A stretch of DNA of 64,000 nucleotides from Micropterus salmoides (taxonomy: Eukaryota > Chordata > Actinopteri > Centrarchiformes > Centrarchidae). Positions 21,300 through 31,415 of this stretch are shown here, in pieces. The stretch lies in the NCBI RefSeq assembly GCF_014851395.1, contig NW_024044681.1, positions 6,396,879 to 6,460,878 on the forward strand, in the 5' to 3' direction. Under the pieces are notes generated by a model. That model did not search any database and was not told the origin of the DNA. It was given only the letters and a program-made list of their open reading frames with translations. How positions within the stretch are numbered: position 1 is the stretch's first letter; the number at the start of each line of letters is the position of its first letter. Made by a program: the position numbers and the translations under genes.

Positions 21300-24155
21300 C
21301 ACGCCACCAATTTTACACATGAAGATGACTGATACTGAAGACTAATATCTCGGCTTCAATTTTGAATGATATGTTCTTGTACTTTTTCACTGACTTGCAA
21401 CATTGTACAATTGCAGTACTAATTCGCTGGAGTGCCCCTTTACTTTGAACATAACTTCATTAGTGATGAAAATATATTCACATATCTTTTAATACTTCTT
21501 GCCAAAACGAACTTTTACAATTCTTAAAAAAAGACATTTGAAAAATGATTAAAGGAACCTTAAAAAGCTAGTTCATAAGATTTTACCAAAAATATATATT
21601 AAGAAGAATAAACTGGATTGAAATCAGTGTTTTATGTGAAATACGACTGATCAATAAGAAACTGGTTAACAGGTAGCTTACTACAACGTTATTGTTATTC
21701 CTCTACTCTGCTTCATTTCTAGACAGAACATTGAAATAATTTCAACATAATCCATGCAGAAATAAGTTCAGAGTCCCTCCACTCATTTAGTAAATATATA
21801 TCATATCATTGTATCGTATAAGCATCATACACACGGTGTATCATTTTACATCCAATACAGCTACTTTATTGTTATAGAATAAAGCCATAATCCTCTGCCT
21901 GACCTCTTTCATTTGCAACCCATAGATAACAGCATTCAGGGAAGGCAAGGCAACATGTCCCAGTACAGCCGCCACTTTCCTGTGGTCTGACAGCTGAGGG
22001 AAACGGTGCAGGATCACAATGATGAAGCCAGACACCTGCAGGATGATAAACACAGCCAAGTGAGTTGCGCAGGTCTGCAGCGCTTTGCTGTTCAGCACCC
22101 TGTTTTTACTGCGCACACACACTGAAGCAATTTTCAGGTAGGTGAGAAAAACGCTGCCAATGGAGGAGCCCAGCAGGACAACCGTGTAGCCGAGGCCGTA
22201 GATGTTATTAATGAACACATTTTCACAGGACAGCTTGAACAAGGAGGCATTATCGCAGAACAAGTTCAATATAACTGACCTGCAGCGTGACAGACGGACG
22301 CTGAGGCCTATGAGGATCGCTACCAGCACAAAGGCTGCTCCCCAGGCCCACACCGACAGCATCACCACCATCCTGGTGGTCATGATGGTGGCATAACACA
22401 GAGGGTTGCAGATGGCTATGTAGCGATCAAATGCCATGATCATGAGCACAGTGTGAGAGGCACTTGCATGCAGATGAACAAAAAAGGCCTGAATGGCACA
22501 GTCACTGTATTGAATGTACCGCTCTGAGTTTGACATTAAAAGATCTCTGAGTACAGGAGGTATAACTACCGTGGCCCCCAAAACATCATTAATGCTCATG
22601 TTGCAGAGCAGCAGATACATGGGCTGCTGGAGGCTCCTCTCCATGAAGGTCAGGATAACCAGGCCGATGTTGGACACCATAATGAAGATGTAGATGAGGA
22701 GGAGGAAGACAAATGCAGGAATGGAGGAGTCGGCGCTGACCATTAACCCCTCCAGGATTAGAATATCCCCACTGAAAGTCTGGTTTTCCATTTGTCATCG
22801 GTCACGTAGCAATGAAAATGTCTGTGTGGATAACAACTGAGCTGCCCACAGATATAGTTAAAGAGTTACAGTAACAGAAAAGCAACGAGATTTCACAATG
22901 AATCTATATAAATAACCTAATGAAGTTATAGTGAATTAAAATAATTCCACATTATAATGACACGTTGTAATCTGACACAGACTTTAGTTAGTCTGAAGTT
23001 AATACACAGGCATCAAAATATGAAGTCACGTGTGTTTGTTTTCAGCCTAATTAATATAATTAAACAGTGATTAAAATATTTCTTCACTTAAAATGGCAAT
23101 AAGAAATTTTAAAAAATGTGACAGGTATTTTACAACGACTCTATATAAATAACATAATGAAGTTCCTCTGAACTGTTATTCTGAATTTGTTGACATGCAT
23201 CCAAGTGAAGTAACAACTGTGTACCATTTCAGCCTGATTGATTAAAGAGTTGGTTTGCCTGAATTACATATTAGAATAAAAAAACATTACAAAAATGTCC
23301 CCAGTTAGGCTGTGAACCGTTTTCACTGGAATTAATTTCTACAAAAGAAGACAGTGTTTGTCAATCCAGAGTAACAGGGACAGGTCAAGTCAATTTAATT
23401 TTTATAGCCCAACATCAGAAATTTGCCTCAAGAAGCGTTACAGTCTTAACAGCATCTACAGACTTCCTCTGTCCTTAGACCCTCGATTCAGCTAAAGAAA
23501 AACCTTAAAAACCTTTTTGCAGAACGAAAATGGATGAAACCTCAGAAAGAGAGGAAGGATCCGTCTTCCAGGACCGACAGATACAATGCTGTCCGTGCTG
23601 GGAGCAGCACAAATTCCATTCAACTCCAATGTATTGGAGTGAAAGCACAAAACATGGCAAATAAAATTAATATTTGGGTGAACCACCTTTCTTTAAAAAG
23701 CTGGAAGATAATTAAGTGTAAAGTTTTGTGCTCAGTAGTAAATTAGATTCGATTTCTTTCTGAACACATGGTAACCTCCATTTAAGTGAGAAGTATTTTA
23801 TAAGCTGCTGCAGCAAATTAAAGATATATTCTTCTCAACAGCATAACGTAACTTCTATTTAGCATACAGTTAAATTACATTTAGATAAACACAGCTTCTA
23901 ATGACTGGAATACCCAGTGAGGCAGGGGCTGAGGATATTTCAGTGTCTGTCAGCATTCCTGCGACACAAACCTCCCTCCAACCCCAGACCAGAAGGGAAA
24001 CCGCTTTTTATTTGGTCCCTAAGTGGCCATCAGCTGCAGCATCACCTGCTGACAGGTCAACTGCTGCTTGGCAGCTGTTGATGCTCAGTACCCAGCATCA
24101 TCATGTGTATCTCCGGTAGGTTTATTTAAAATCTTCTAACTCTTGGCATAAAGAG
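21300..24155 (-). repeat. Segmental duplication copy B (OR2 unit)
   Basis: This is the partner of 8100-10335 in the same orientation, carrying OR2 and both flanks. Shared blocks include GATGACTGATACTGAAGACT-type sequence at 21325, the 130 bp upstream of the ATG, GTGAGGCAGGGGCTGAGGAT near 23917 and GACAGGTCAACTGCTGCTTG near 24050. Several hundred extra bases lie around 23110-23740, probably a later insertion or material lost from copy A. Confidence 0.8.
21841..22791 (-). CDS. Olfactory receptor 2 (fish type, intact)
   Basis: A 316-residue single-exon odorant receptor, paralogue of the one at 8528-9484. Seven hydrophobic segments are visible. C98 starts TM3; MAFDRYIAICNPLCY carries DRY with a C in place of the usual R near its end. 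The TM6 entry is KALQTCATHL. TM7 reads NAVIY, the same Pro-to-Ala change as in OR1, so that change predates the duplication. Its third extracellular loop (RFPQLSDHRK) resembles that of OR3 (RFPQYSGYRK), so OR2 keeps the older state and OR1 has changed. The ATG at 22791 and the upstream out-of-frame ATG are conserved with OR1. It is probably functional. Confidence 0.95.
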   Translation of the reverse strand: MENQTFSGDILILEGLMVSADSSIPAFVFLLLIYIFIMVSNIGLVILTFMERSLQQPMYLLLCNMSINDVLGATVVIPPVLRDLLMSNSERYIQYSDCAIQAFFVHLHASASHTVLMIMAFDRYIAICNPLCYATIMTTRMVVMLSVWAWGAAFVLVAILIGLSVRLSRCRSVILNLFCDNASLFKLSCENVFINNIYGLGYTVVLLGSSIGSVFLTYLKIASVCVRSKNRVLNSKALQTCATHLAVFIILQVSGFIIVILHRFPQLSDHRKVAAVLGHVALPSLNAVIYGLQMKEVRQRIMALFYNNKVAVLDVK

Positions 24156-24171
24156 TATATTTAAATGCAAT

Positions 24172-24505
24172 ATTTCACAAAAGTGAGTACACCCCTCACA
24201 TTTTAGTAAATATTTGATTCTATCTTTTCATGTTTCAACACTGAAGAAATGACACTTTGCTACAGTGTAAAGTAGTGAGTGTCCAGCTTGTATAACAGTG
24301 TAAATTTGCTGTCCCCTCAAAATAACACATCACACAGCTGTTAATGTCTAAACCGCTGGCAACAAAAGTGAGGACACCTTTAAGTGAAAATGTCCAAATA
24401 GGGCACAGATTGTCAATATCGTTTGTGGCCACCATTATTTTCCACCACTGCCTTTACCCTCTTGGGCATGGGGTTCACCAGAGATTCACGGGCCTCATGG
24501 CCGAC
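24172..24505. mobile_element. Tc1-like transposon terminal fragment
   Basis: The sequence CACAAAAGTGAGTACACCCC, then GAAGAAATGACACTTTGCTA and CTGGCAACAAAAGTGAGGAC, is a terminal inverted repeat region I recognise from fish Tc1 elements. It is followed by a CTCTTGGGCATGGGGTTCAC segment typical of related copies. No transposase frame remains. Confidence 0.7.
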
Positions 24506-25060
24506 ATGCTGACTGATAGAGTTAACCAATCGACATGCATACAATCAATAACCTTAGGCTTTAAGTTTCGGAACACGCCCTGTGATGACTAGGGTAAGGG
24601 TAATATGCTTCGGGGGGGCTGTCAAGAATAGTTAGCTAGCTAACTTGTTGGTCAGCTCCCCCAGGCCCAGTGACACAGGCCACAGCAGCCAACACAGCAG
24701 ACGTGTCCAGCAACAGCTGAACGATACTGTTAATGTTCGTACCGCTGTTCGTGCCAGATTCATTAAATCATTAAATTCTCAGTAATGTTGTAAAGTTTTA
24801 ACCTAAATCGAGAGACATCTGGCTCGTGGGGTACAGAACATTCTTGGCTTGTGAAATTTAAAATCACTTGGGAAAAAATAAAAACTAAAGACTTAAGTAT
24901 ACTGAATACTATGTTAATATTTACCTTATTTAACAACCGTTAACGGCTCTGCGTGGCCCGAGCACCCGAGATAAATGTCATCACGTTTTGTGCGCGGTGG
25001 CTTCTGGGACGAGCCATTTATGGAAGTTCAACTTCCGTCACATTTGTCTGCGGACTGTTG
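24506..25060. other. No recognisable gene
   Basis: No open frame of note. The sequence is unassigned intergenic DNA between transposon fragments. Confidence 0.35.
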
Positions 25061-25520
25061 CTGAACCCTTCTCGAGGTCAGCAATGACCGCTCTCATTCA
25101 TCAAAAATGTGTCTACACAACAAGACAACCATCCTTTAACAGTTTTCTGACAGCGGAATAAAATATTACTGTGAGTAATGCAACAGTAAGGAGCAGCACA
25201 GCGAGCTGTTAGATAAAGAGCTGCTCACCTCCACCCTCTCAGCCAAGTAACCAACTCCTTTCACTTTCGCTTTTTGCAGATTCATGTTGTGTGCAGCATA
25301 AAGTCAGATCATGACTGCTCACAGAATTATGGAAAATACCAATATTGCCAGACAATAGTTTGTTTAGCTGCCCCAGACTTCTGTGCCCTGTGATATTAAA
25401 AGGCATCTGTTACCACCAGTAACTACAGGTGACTCATGCCCAATAACAGCAAAGCTGCATAATAGCATCAAAACCGATTAATTAATGCCAATCAGAGTTA
25501 CATTTACAATTACAGATTTT
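25060..25520 (-). mobile_element. Inverted-pair repeat, left copy (hAT-like)
   Basis: The reverse complement matches 30370-30800 over several hundred bases. Shared blocks include CCTGTAGTTACTGGTGGTAA, GAGCAGTCATGATCTGACTT, TATGCTGCACACAACATG, GAAAGTGAAAGGAGTTGGTT and AGCTCTTTATCTAACAGCTC. The two copies face opposite ways across 5 kb. Nearby AAGTAACTTTTACTTTAGTA-type sequence (26250-26395) suggests a hAT-type non-autonomous element. Confidence 0.65.
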
Positions 25521-26234
25521 AACCATCACTCCTCGGTGAACTCCTTGGCTGCGGTCTAAGAGCATTTTCGAGTTAAGTAGGCCTGTGTAGATTTATCATT
25601 ATGGATTTAGCCTACCATGTTTTACTGGAGTCTGTTCACATTGATATAAACTGATAAAAACGTTCATTTTGCGAAAGTTGAAAATATTAAACAGTAATAT
25701 GGCAATTATTTTTGAAAGTCTGGCCCCCACAGTGTCTGCTTATAAAAACTGGTACCCAGGAACAATGTAGTTGAGGACCCCTGATGTAGAGGTCAGTACT
25801 TCCATTGGTGGTTAAAAATAATTTTTCATATTTTGGTAAGATGCTTTGCTCCAAATAGTCAAAAAGACATCAGTGCATGACAATGTTTGTTGGCATTAGC
25901 AACTTGCTGGGAACTAGTTATTTATTATACTAACGCTTATGATGTCTCAATAAAAGTACCACCTGTTTGAATGTAAATAGCAATATGACTTCATACACAG
26001 GCCAGTGTTTCCCATTCTGACAGTCCAGTGCGACCCGCAAGAGTCTAATCTGTTTCCTAATGAAGTGATCATTATAACATGAAAAGTCACTGTTTATCGC
26101 CATTGATTAGGCAAAGTATCTGTCAAATTAAAATCAAAAGCGCCATATGGCTCTGTTCCCTTATCAAATCGCAAAAGACTGCAATTTAATTAAATAGGTA
26201 AAACAAAAGTAGTAAGTAAGATATAAAATCAATA
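25521..26234. other. Unassigned, possibly interior of a hAT-like element
   Basis: No gene is seen. The position between the inverted-pair copy and the TACTTTTACTT-rich segment suggests element sequence, but I found no clear match elsewhere in the window. Confidence 0.3.
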
Positions 26235-26395
26235 TGAAAAAAGTTATTTTAGGAGGTTAAAAAGTAACTAAGTAACTTTTACTTTAGTAAATTTTAAAGG
26301 AGCTATTTTTTACTTTTACTTGATGTTTATACTGGTAACTTTACTTGTACTTAAGTAAAAGTTCATCAAAGTAATCGTACTTTCACTTCTGTCCA
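26235..26395. mobile_element. TACTTTTACTT-rich hAT-type end
   Basis: Includes AAGTAACTAAGTAACTTTTA and ACTTGTACTTAAGTAAAAGT, a pattern common at ends of fish hAT-type elements. A similar AGTAACATGAGTAATTGTAA pattern occurs near 31140-31165 in the other orientation. Confidence 0.4.
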
Positions 26396-26640
26396 GGACC
26401 TTGCTGGACACCCGTACAGGACACCATTGTAGTAGTCCAAGTGGGAGGTGATGAAGGCATGTGTGAATGACTCACAAAGTGTAAGAGTGACTCTGAGGTG
26501 ACATAAAGTGAAGGTCGAAGTCTGGAGATGTTCTGGAGGTGGTAGAAGGCAGACTTGGTAATGAGATGTGACTTTAATGAGAGGGTAGAGTCCAAAATGA
26601 CACCAAGGTTTCATACTTCTTAGGATGGGGAGATGGAGCA
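26396..26640 (-). mobile_element. LINE RT fragment (after motif C)
   Basis: Minus-strand frames give DSTLSLKSHLITKSAFYHLQ and then THAFITSHLDYYNGVLYGCP. This corresponds to the conserved HLxxISRLR..LDYCNxLLxGxP stretch of Rex/L2-type LINEs. It is split over two frames and has no ends. Confidence 0.7.
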
Positions 26641-26671
26641 ATCTACTTTGAGGAGTAGATCTCCTATCCTA

Positions 26672-27365
26672 CAGCAATAGCCAACAACACTACTCCTCCA
26701 ACTACCAATAACCAACCAACATACCAACACCACCACTCCTCCACCTACCAGCACCTAGCCAAAATACTGCTAATCCAACAACCACCTAAAATACTGCTCC
26801 TCCGCCTACCAGCACCCAGCCATCAATACTGTTCCTCCACCTGCCAGCACCCAGACAAAATACTGCTAATCCAACAACCAGCCAAAACACTGCTCCTCCA
26901 CCTACCAGCAGCCAGCCATCAATACTGTTCCTCCACCTGCCAGCACCCAGCCAAAATACTGCTCCTCTGCCTACCAGCAACCAGCCATCAATACTGTTCC
27001 TCCACCTGCCAGCACCCAGCCAAAATACTGCTAATCCAACAACCAGCCAAAACACTGCTCCTCCAATTACCAGCAGCCAGCCAACATCCAACAACCAGCC
27101 AAAACACTGCTCCTCCACCTACCAGCAGCCAGCCAAAAGCCAGCAACTAGCCAACAATACTGCTCCATCACCTACCAGCAACGAGCCATCAATACTGCTA
27201 ATCCAACAACCAGCCAAAACACTGCTCCTCCACCTGCCAGCAGTCATCCAACATCCACAACGAGTCATCAATACTGCTCCTCCACCTACCAGAAACCAGC
27301 CAAAACACTGCTCCTCCACCTGCCAGCAGTCAGCCAACATCCAGAAACCAGCCAACACACTGCCA
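26672..27365 (+). repeat. Minisatellite, about 36-40 bp units
   Basis: Imperfect repeats combine CTGCTCCTCCACCTACCAGC, AACCAGCCAAAACA, AGCCATCAATACTG and TGCTAATCCAACAACC modules for about 690 bp. Long minus-strand open frames (26786-27118, 27119-27358) rich in WLLVGGGAVFW are a by-product. The array directly precedes the Penelope-like frame. Confidence 0.85.
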
Positions 27366-28162
27366 ACTAAAGCATAAGACTAAGAACTAAGGCAAAGAAC
27401 TAAAACGCAGGACTAAACGAAGAAATAAGATAAGAGACAAGACAGATATTAAGAAAACAAAGTTCGAGGACTAAAACTGGAACCAGATGAAACCATGGTA
27501 TCCTATGACGTGACTTCTTTGTTCACCTGCATCCCCACCTTTGAAGCAGTTGAAACCGTAAGGAAACGGCTAACACAAGACCACACCCTGGACAACAGAA
27601 CTAGACTCAGCCCTGACCAGATCTGTAAATTACTCGACCTCTATCTAAACACCACCTACTTCCAGTACAACGGAGGATTCTACAGACAGAAGCATGGCTG
27701 TGCCATGGGCTCACTGGTATCCCTGATTGTGGCAAACATCTACATGGAAGAAGTTGAGAACAAAGCCCTCAACTCCTTCAGAGGAACAGCACCGAGCCAC
27801 TGGTACAGATATGTGGACGACACCTGGGTCAGAATTAAAAGCCAGGAAGTGCAAGCCTTCACAGAACACATCCACTCTGTGGACAGTAACATCAAGTTCA
27901 CACGAGAAGATGTTCACAACTACAGTTTGGCCTTCCTGGACTGCGCTGTACACATTGAAGAGGACAGGAGCCTGCAGATTGGTGTTTACAGAAAACCCAC
28001 ACACACAGACCAACACCTACTGTTCGATTCCCACCACCCACTGGAGCACAAGCTAGGGGTCATGAGAACACTGCACCACAGAGCGGAAAACATACCAACA
28101 AGCGCCCAAGCCAGAGAGAAGGAACAGAACCACCTGAAGGGGGCACTTACAGCCTGTGGGTA

Positions 28163-28170
28163 CCCTAAAT
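28163..28170. repeat. 8-bp target duplication, left copy
   Basis: CCCTAAAT immediately before the hAT-type element; it matches 29098-29105 exactly. Confidence 0.9.
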
Positions 28171-29097
28171 CAGTGGTTCTTAACCTGGGGGTCGGCACCC
28201 CCCAGGGGGTCGCGAGAATGCTAATACAGACACAAAAATATAATAATAATAACTTAAAAATAACTAGACGGACTACAGATGTGAATGGAATAACTTTGGG
28301 TGGACACTGTAAATATTTTGCACTGTCCAGTAGTTGGCGGTAATGCCAACCGCTATAAAATGACAAAGAAGAATCAGGCCACGATCAAACAGAAAACGCT
28401 TTGCAGGTTCGAAAATGCGAGGCTCACAGCAATGCCTTTTTGGTTGAATTTACAAAAGAGCAAAGCGCTGCGTTTTTTTTAATGTTGCAAGGCAACCACC
28501 AAAACAGCTGTCCTGTCCTGCCTTATCAAAGATTATAGTGCCAGTGATCTGTAATCTTTTGTTTGCTGCTCTTTTGTTGCTAAAAACATCTGCTTTAATA
28601 AAAGAGTGGAGAGTGCATGCTCTGGCTTTCTTTTGAGTGTCTGAGGAGGAGACAGGGAAAGGGAGATATATGTGGCCACATGAGACCCTCAGAAAGGGGA
28701 GACACCGCTGATATTAGCCCACCAGTTGATCCAGGGGCTTCATCTTGATGACGGTCAGTCAGGGACAGACTGTTGCAGTCTCCGGACAATCCAAGCAACT
28801 GTAAACTTCCATCAGCGCAACTGAGGTCTCTCCATTCATTAGATTGGACAATGGAGAAAAATGCGGATGACGTTGGGCACGAGTTTAATTTTTTTCAACT
28901 CCGTGCGCTCGTGGCACGGCAGGTGGCCAAAATGTGAGGCGCCCAGGGCACATTAACAGCGTGCAGAACGCTCACTGCCAATAGAATACAATTTTAAAAA
29001 GGCATGAAACGCATTCTGTGTGATCCGCTGGGGGGGTCGCGAAATATTTTCAATTTCAGAAAAGGGGTCGCACTGCCAGAAAGGTTAAGAACAACTG
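28171..29097. mobile_element. Non-autonomous hAT-type element, 927 bp
   Basis: The ends are CAGTGGTTCTTAACCT and its near-perfect inverse (CAGTTGTTCTTAACCT read from the right end), 15 of 16 matching. An exact 8-bp duplication CCCTAAAT flanks it. An 8-bp duplication and CAG...CTG ends with this motif are typical of the hAT superfamily (Charlie/Tip100-type ends). No transposase is encoded; the open frames inside are short. Sub-terminal GGGGGTCGC-type sequence repeats at both ends (GGGGTCGGCACCCCCCAGGG left, GGGGTCGC right). Confidence 0.9.
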
Positions 29098-29105
29098 CCC
29101 TAAAT
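29098..29105. repeat. 8-bp target duplication, right copy
   Basis: CCCTAAAT directly after the right terminal inverted repeat. Confidence 0.9.
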
Positions 29106-30069
29106 GGACCTTTGTGAAAACAGCCACAAGATCCAAGAAGAACCAAACTACAGGGGATGAAGAAAATAAGATCAAATGCAACAACATTGTGATTCCATAC
29201 GTGTCTGGAGTATCAGAGAAACTCAGGAGGATTTTCAACAAACACAACATCCCTGTGTTTTTTAAACCCAAGACCACACTAAGACAGATACTTACACCCC
29301 AAAGACCAATGCAGTCCAATGCAGTGAGGAATGCACAGACCTGTATATTGGGGAGACTAAACAACCACTACACAAACGCATGGCTCAACACAGAAGGGCC
29401 AACTCCTCAGGTCAAGACTCTGCAGTCTACTTACATCTGAAGGACAGAGGACACTCGTTTGAGGACCACCAGGTGCACATTTTAGACAGAGAAGATGGAT
29501 GGTTTGAAAGAGGTGTCAAGGAAGCATCTACACCAGGGTGGAGAAGCCGTCCTTGAACAGGGGAGGGGGTCTACGCCACCACTTATCCCCCACTTACAAT
29601 GCTGTCCTTTCATCACTTCCCAGGAAACTCAACAAACGTAACCTATTGGCCTCAGGTGAAGACACCAACGATGGTCGTTCAGTCTTGGCCACAGGTAGTC
29701 TTAACGACCATAATGACTGTCGTTACAGCAACCAGGAACACTAACGAACCAGCGGTATCGATGACCCGGGCCAACGACCCCACTGAGGTTAAATAGCTGA
29801 GTTTCCCTGCCAGTCAGTCAGAACTGAAGAAGTCTGTGTATGAGGGACGAAACGTCTTCCAGTATCTTCAACCAAGTCCAGTTGCCCTTGACTGTAACCT
29901 TCGTTGGATAAACATGCGAATGAACAAAAGACTAAATTCAGCTACAAAACCCTAAACATGACAAAATCAAATAAAGCATACAGAACACAAAACCAAACCT
30001 ATGAAAACAGACAGGAAAAACAGGAACCCAAAACCACATTCCAACAACAATTGTTCTGTGTGATGGAAC

Positions 30070-30330
30070 TGTACATTTTGGAGTGGCCTTTTATTGTGGC
30101 CAGCCTGAGGCCTTTTATTGTGGCCAGCCTAAGGCACACCTGCGCAGTCCCCATGCTGTCTGATCAGCATCTTGATATGCCACACCTGTGAGGTGGATGG
30201 ATTATCTCAGCAAAGGAGAAGTGCTCACTAACACAGATTTTGATAGATTTGTGAACAATATATGAGAGAAATAGGCCTTTTGTGTACATAGAGAAAGTCT
30301 GCATTTATAATTTTGTTCAGTGTACATAGG
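30070..30330 (+). mobile_element. Non-autonomous DNA transposon-like repeat, copy 2
   Basis: Same ordered blocks as 20338-20575. This copy has an internal duplication of GAGGCCTTTTATTGTGGCCA-type sequence near 30083-30133. Confidence 0.65.
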
Positions 30331-30369
30331 CTACATCGGTCTACTTAACCAGCCAATGAAGCTGCTCAC

Positions 30370-30800
30370 TGTGGAGTGATGGTTAAAATCTGATTGGCGT
30401 GATATATTAATCAACCAGTTTAGATGCTATTATGCAGCAGCGCCGTTATTGTACATGAGACACCTGTAGTTACTGGTGGTAACAACAGATGTCTTTTAAT
30501 AGCACAGGGCACAGAGGTCTTTGGCAGCTAAACAGACTATTGTGGGGCAGTTATTGGTATTTTCCATGTGAGCAGTCATGATCTGACTTTATGCTGCACA
30601 CAACATGAGTCTGCAAACAGCGAAAGTGAAAGGAGTTGGTTACCTGGCTGAGAAGGTGGAGGTGTGCAGCTCTTTATCTAACAGCTCACTCTACTGCTCT
30701 TGAATTTTACATTACTCACTGCAATATGTAGGAAATGACGGCTGTCTTATCGTGTAGACTTATTTTTGATGAATGGGAGCAGTCAGTGCTGATCTGAACA
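30370..30800 (+). mobile_element. Inverted-pair repeat, right copy (hAT-like)
   Basis: Matches the reverse complement of 25060-25520 (see that entry). About 4.8 kb containing the minisatellite and the Penelope-like element lies between the copies. Confidence 0.65.
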
Positions 30801-31255
30801 GATTGCATTTCCTGTGACTACTTCAAAATAAAAGTCAACTTTTGTTTTTCCAGTTAAATGCTTTTAATGTGAAGCTGCAGCAGCAGGAAATGTTCAGTTT
30901 GCATTAGCAGTAACTTAATACAGCGTTTTTCCCATCTTACATACACTGCATCATAAAGCTGTTCTCTTGCACTTGAAGCCAAAGTGGTTGCGAGTTTTTC
31001 CTTGTACTTTTTTTTTACTCAGTAACGGACGTGATTTAAAATGTAGCAAAGTATTGTACTTTAAACAGCACATACCTAAGTACAAGTAAAATTACAAATT
31101 TAAATAACTAGGTTAAAAAGTACAAAAAAAACACTCAATTACAGTAACATGAGTAATTGTAATTTGTTACTTTCCACATCCGGGCTGCAATATGTATAGA
31201 AGTGACTGCCAGGGTTCAGACTCACACTAGGCCATGGCAGCACATCACCCAATCC
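30801..31255. other. hAT-like end region, no gene
   Basis: AGTAACATGAGTAATTGTAA and AAAGTATTGTACTTTAAACA resemble hAT-type element ends, mirrored relative to 26235-26395. No coding sequence is seen. Confidence 0.35.
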
Positions 31256-31415
31256 TCATTCGGCTTCACTAGTTCTCAAAGTGAGGACCCTCACTATAAT
31301 TCCATCCATAAGTAACACAATTACTATTTTGGTCATTGGTTTCATACACTTTCTGTAATAAAACATCGACCAATCTAAACAAGCACTAAATAAAAGAAAC
31401 TCATTTGCATTTACA

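Larger units (their letters stand above)
27453..29905 (+). mobile_element. Penelope-like element, 5'-truncated, interrupted
   Basis: A reverse transcriptase frame opens at 27453 with EPDETMVSYDVTSLFTCIP (motif A, ending near 27530) and runs to 28170. It has HGCAMGSLVSLIVANIYME (27690-27750, motif B), YRYVDDTWV (27810-27835, motif C) and FLDCAVHI and VYRKPTHTDQ farther on. At 28171 it is interrupted by a hAT-type element. The same frame resumes at 29106 and gives way to a GIY-YIG-like endonuclease in another frame from about 29311 (DLYIGETKQPLHKRMAQHR). A tail with GAGGGACGAAACGTCTTCC near 29846-29866 is characteristic of vertebrate Penelope-like elements. The frame change in the endonuclease and the truncated 5' end suggest it is inactive. 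Confidence 0.85.

Noticed and set aside
26786..27358. Minus-strand frames rich in WLLVGGGAVFW
   Set aside because: They are translations of the minisatellite, whose unit lengths keep frames open; no conserved domain.
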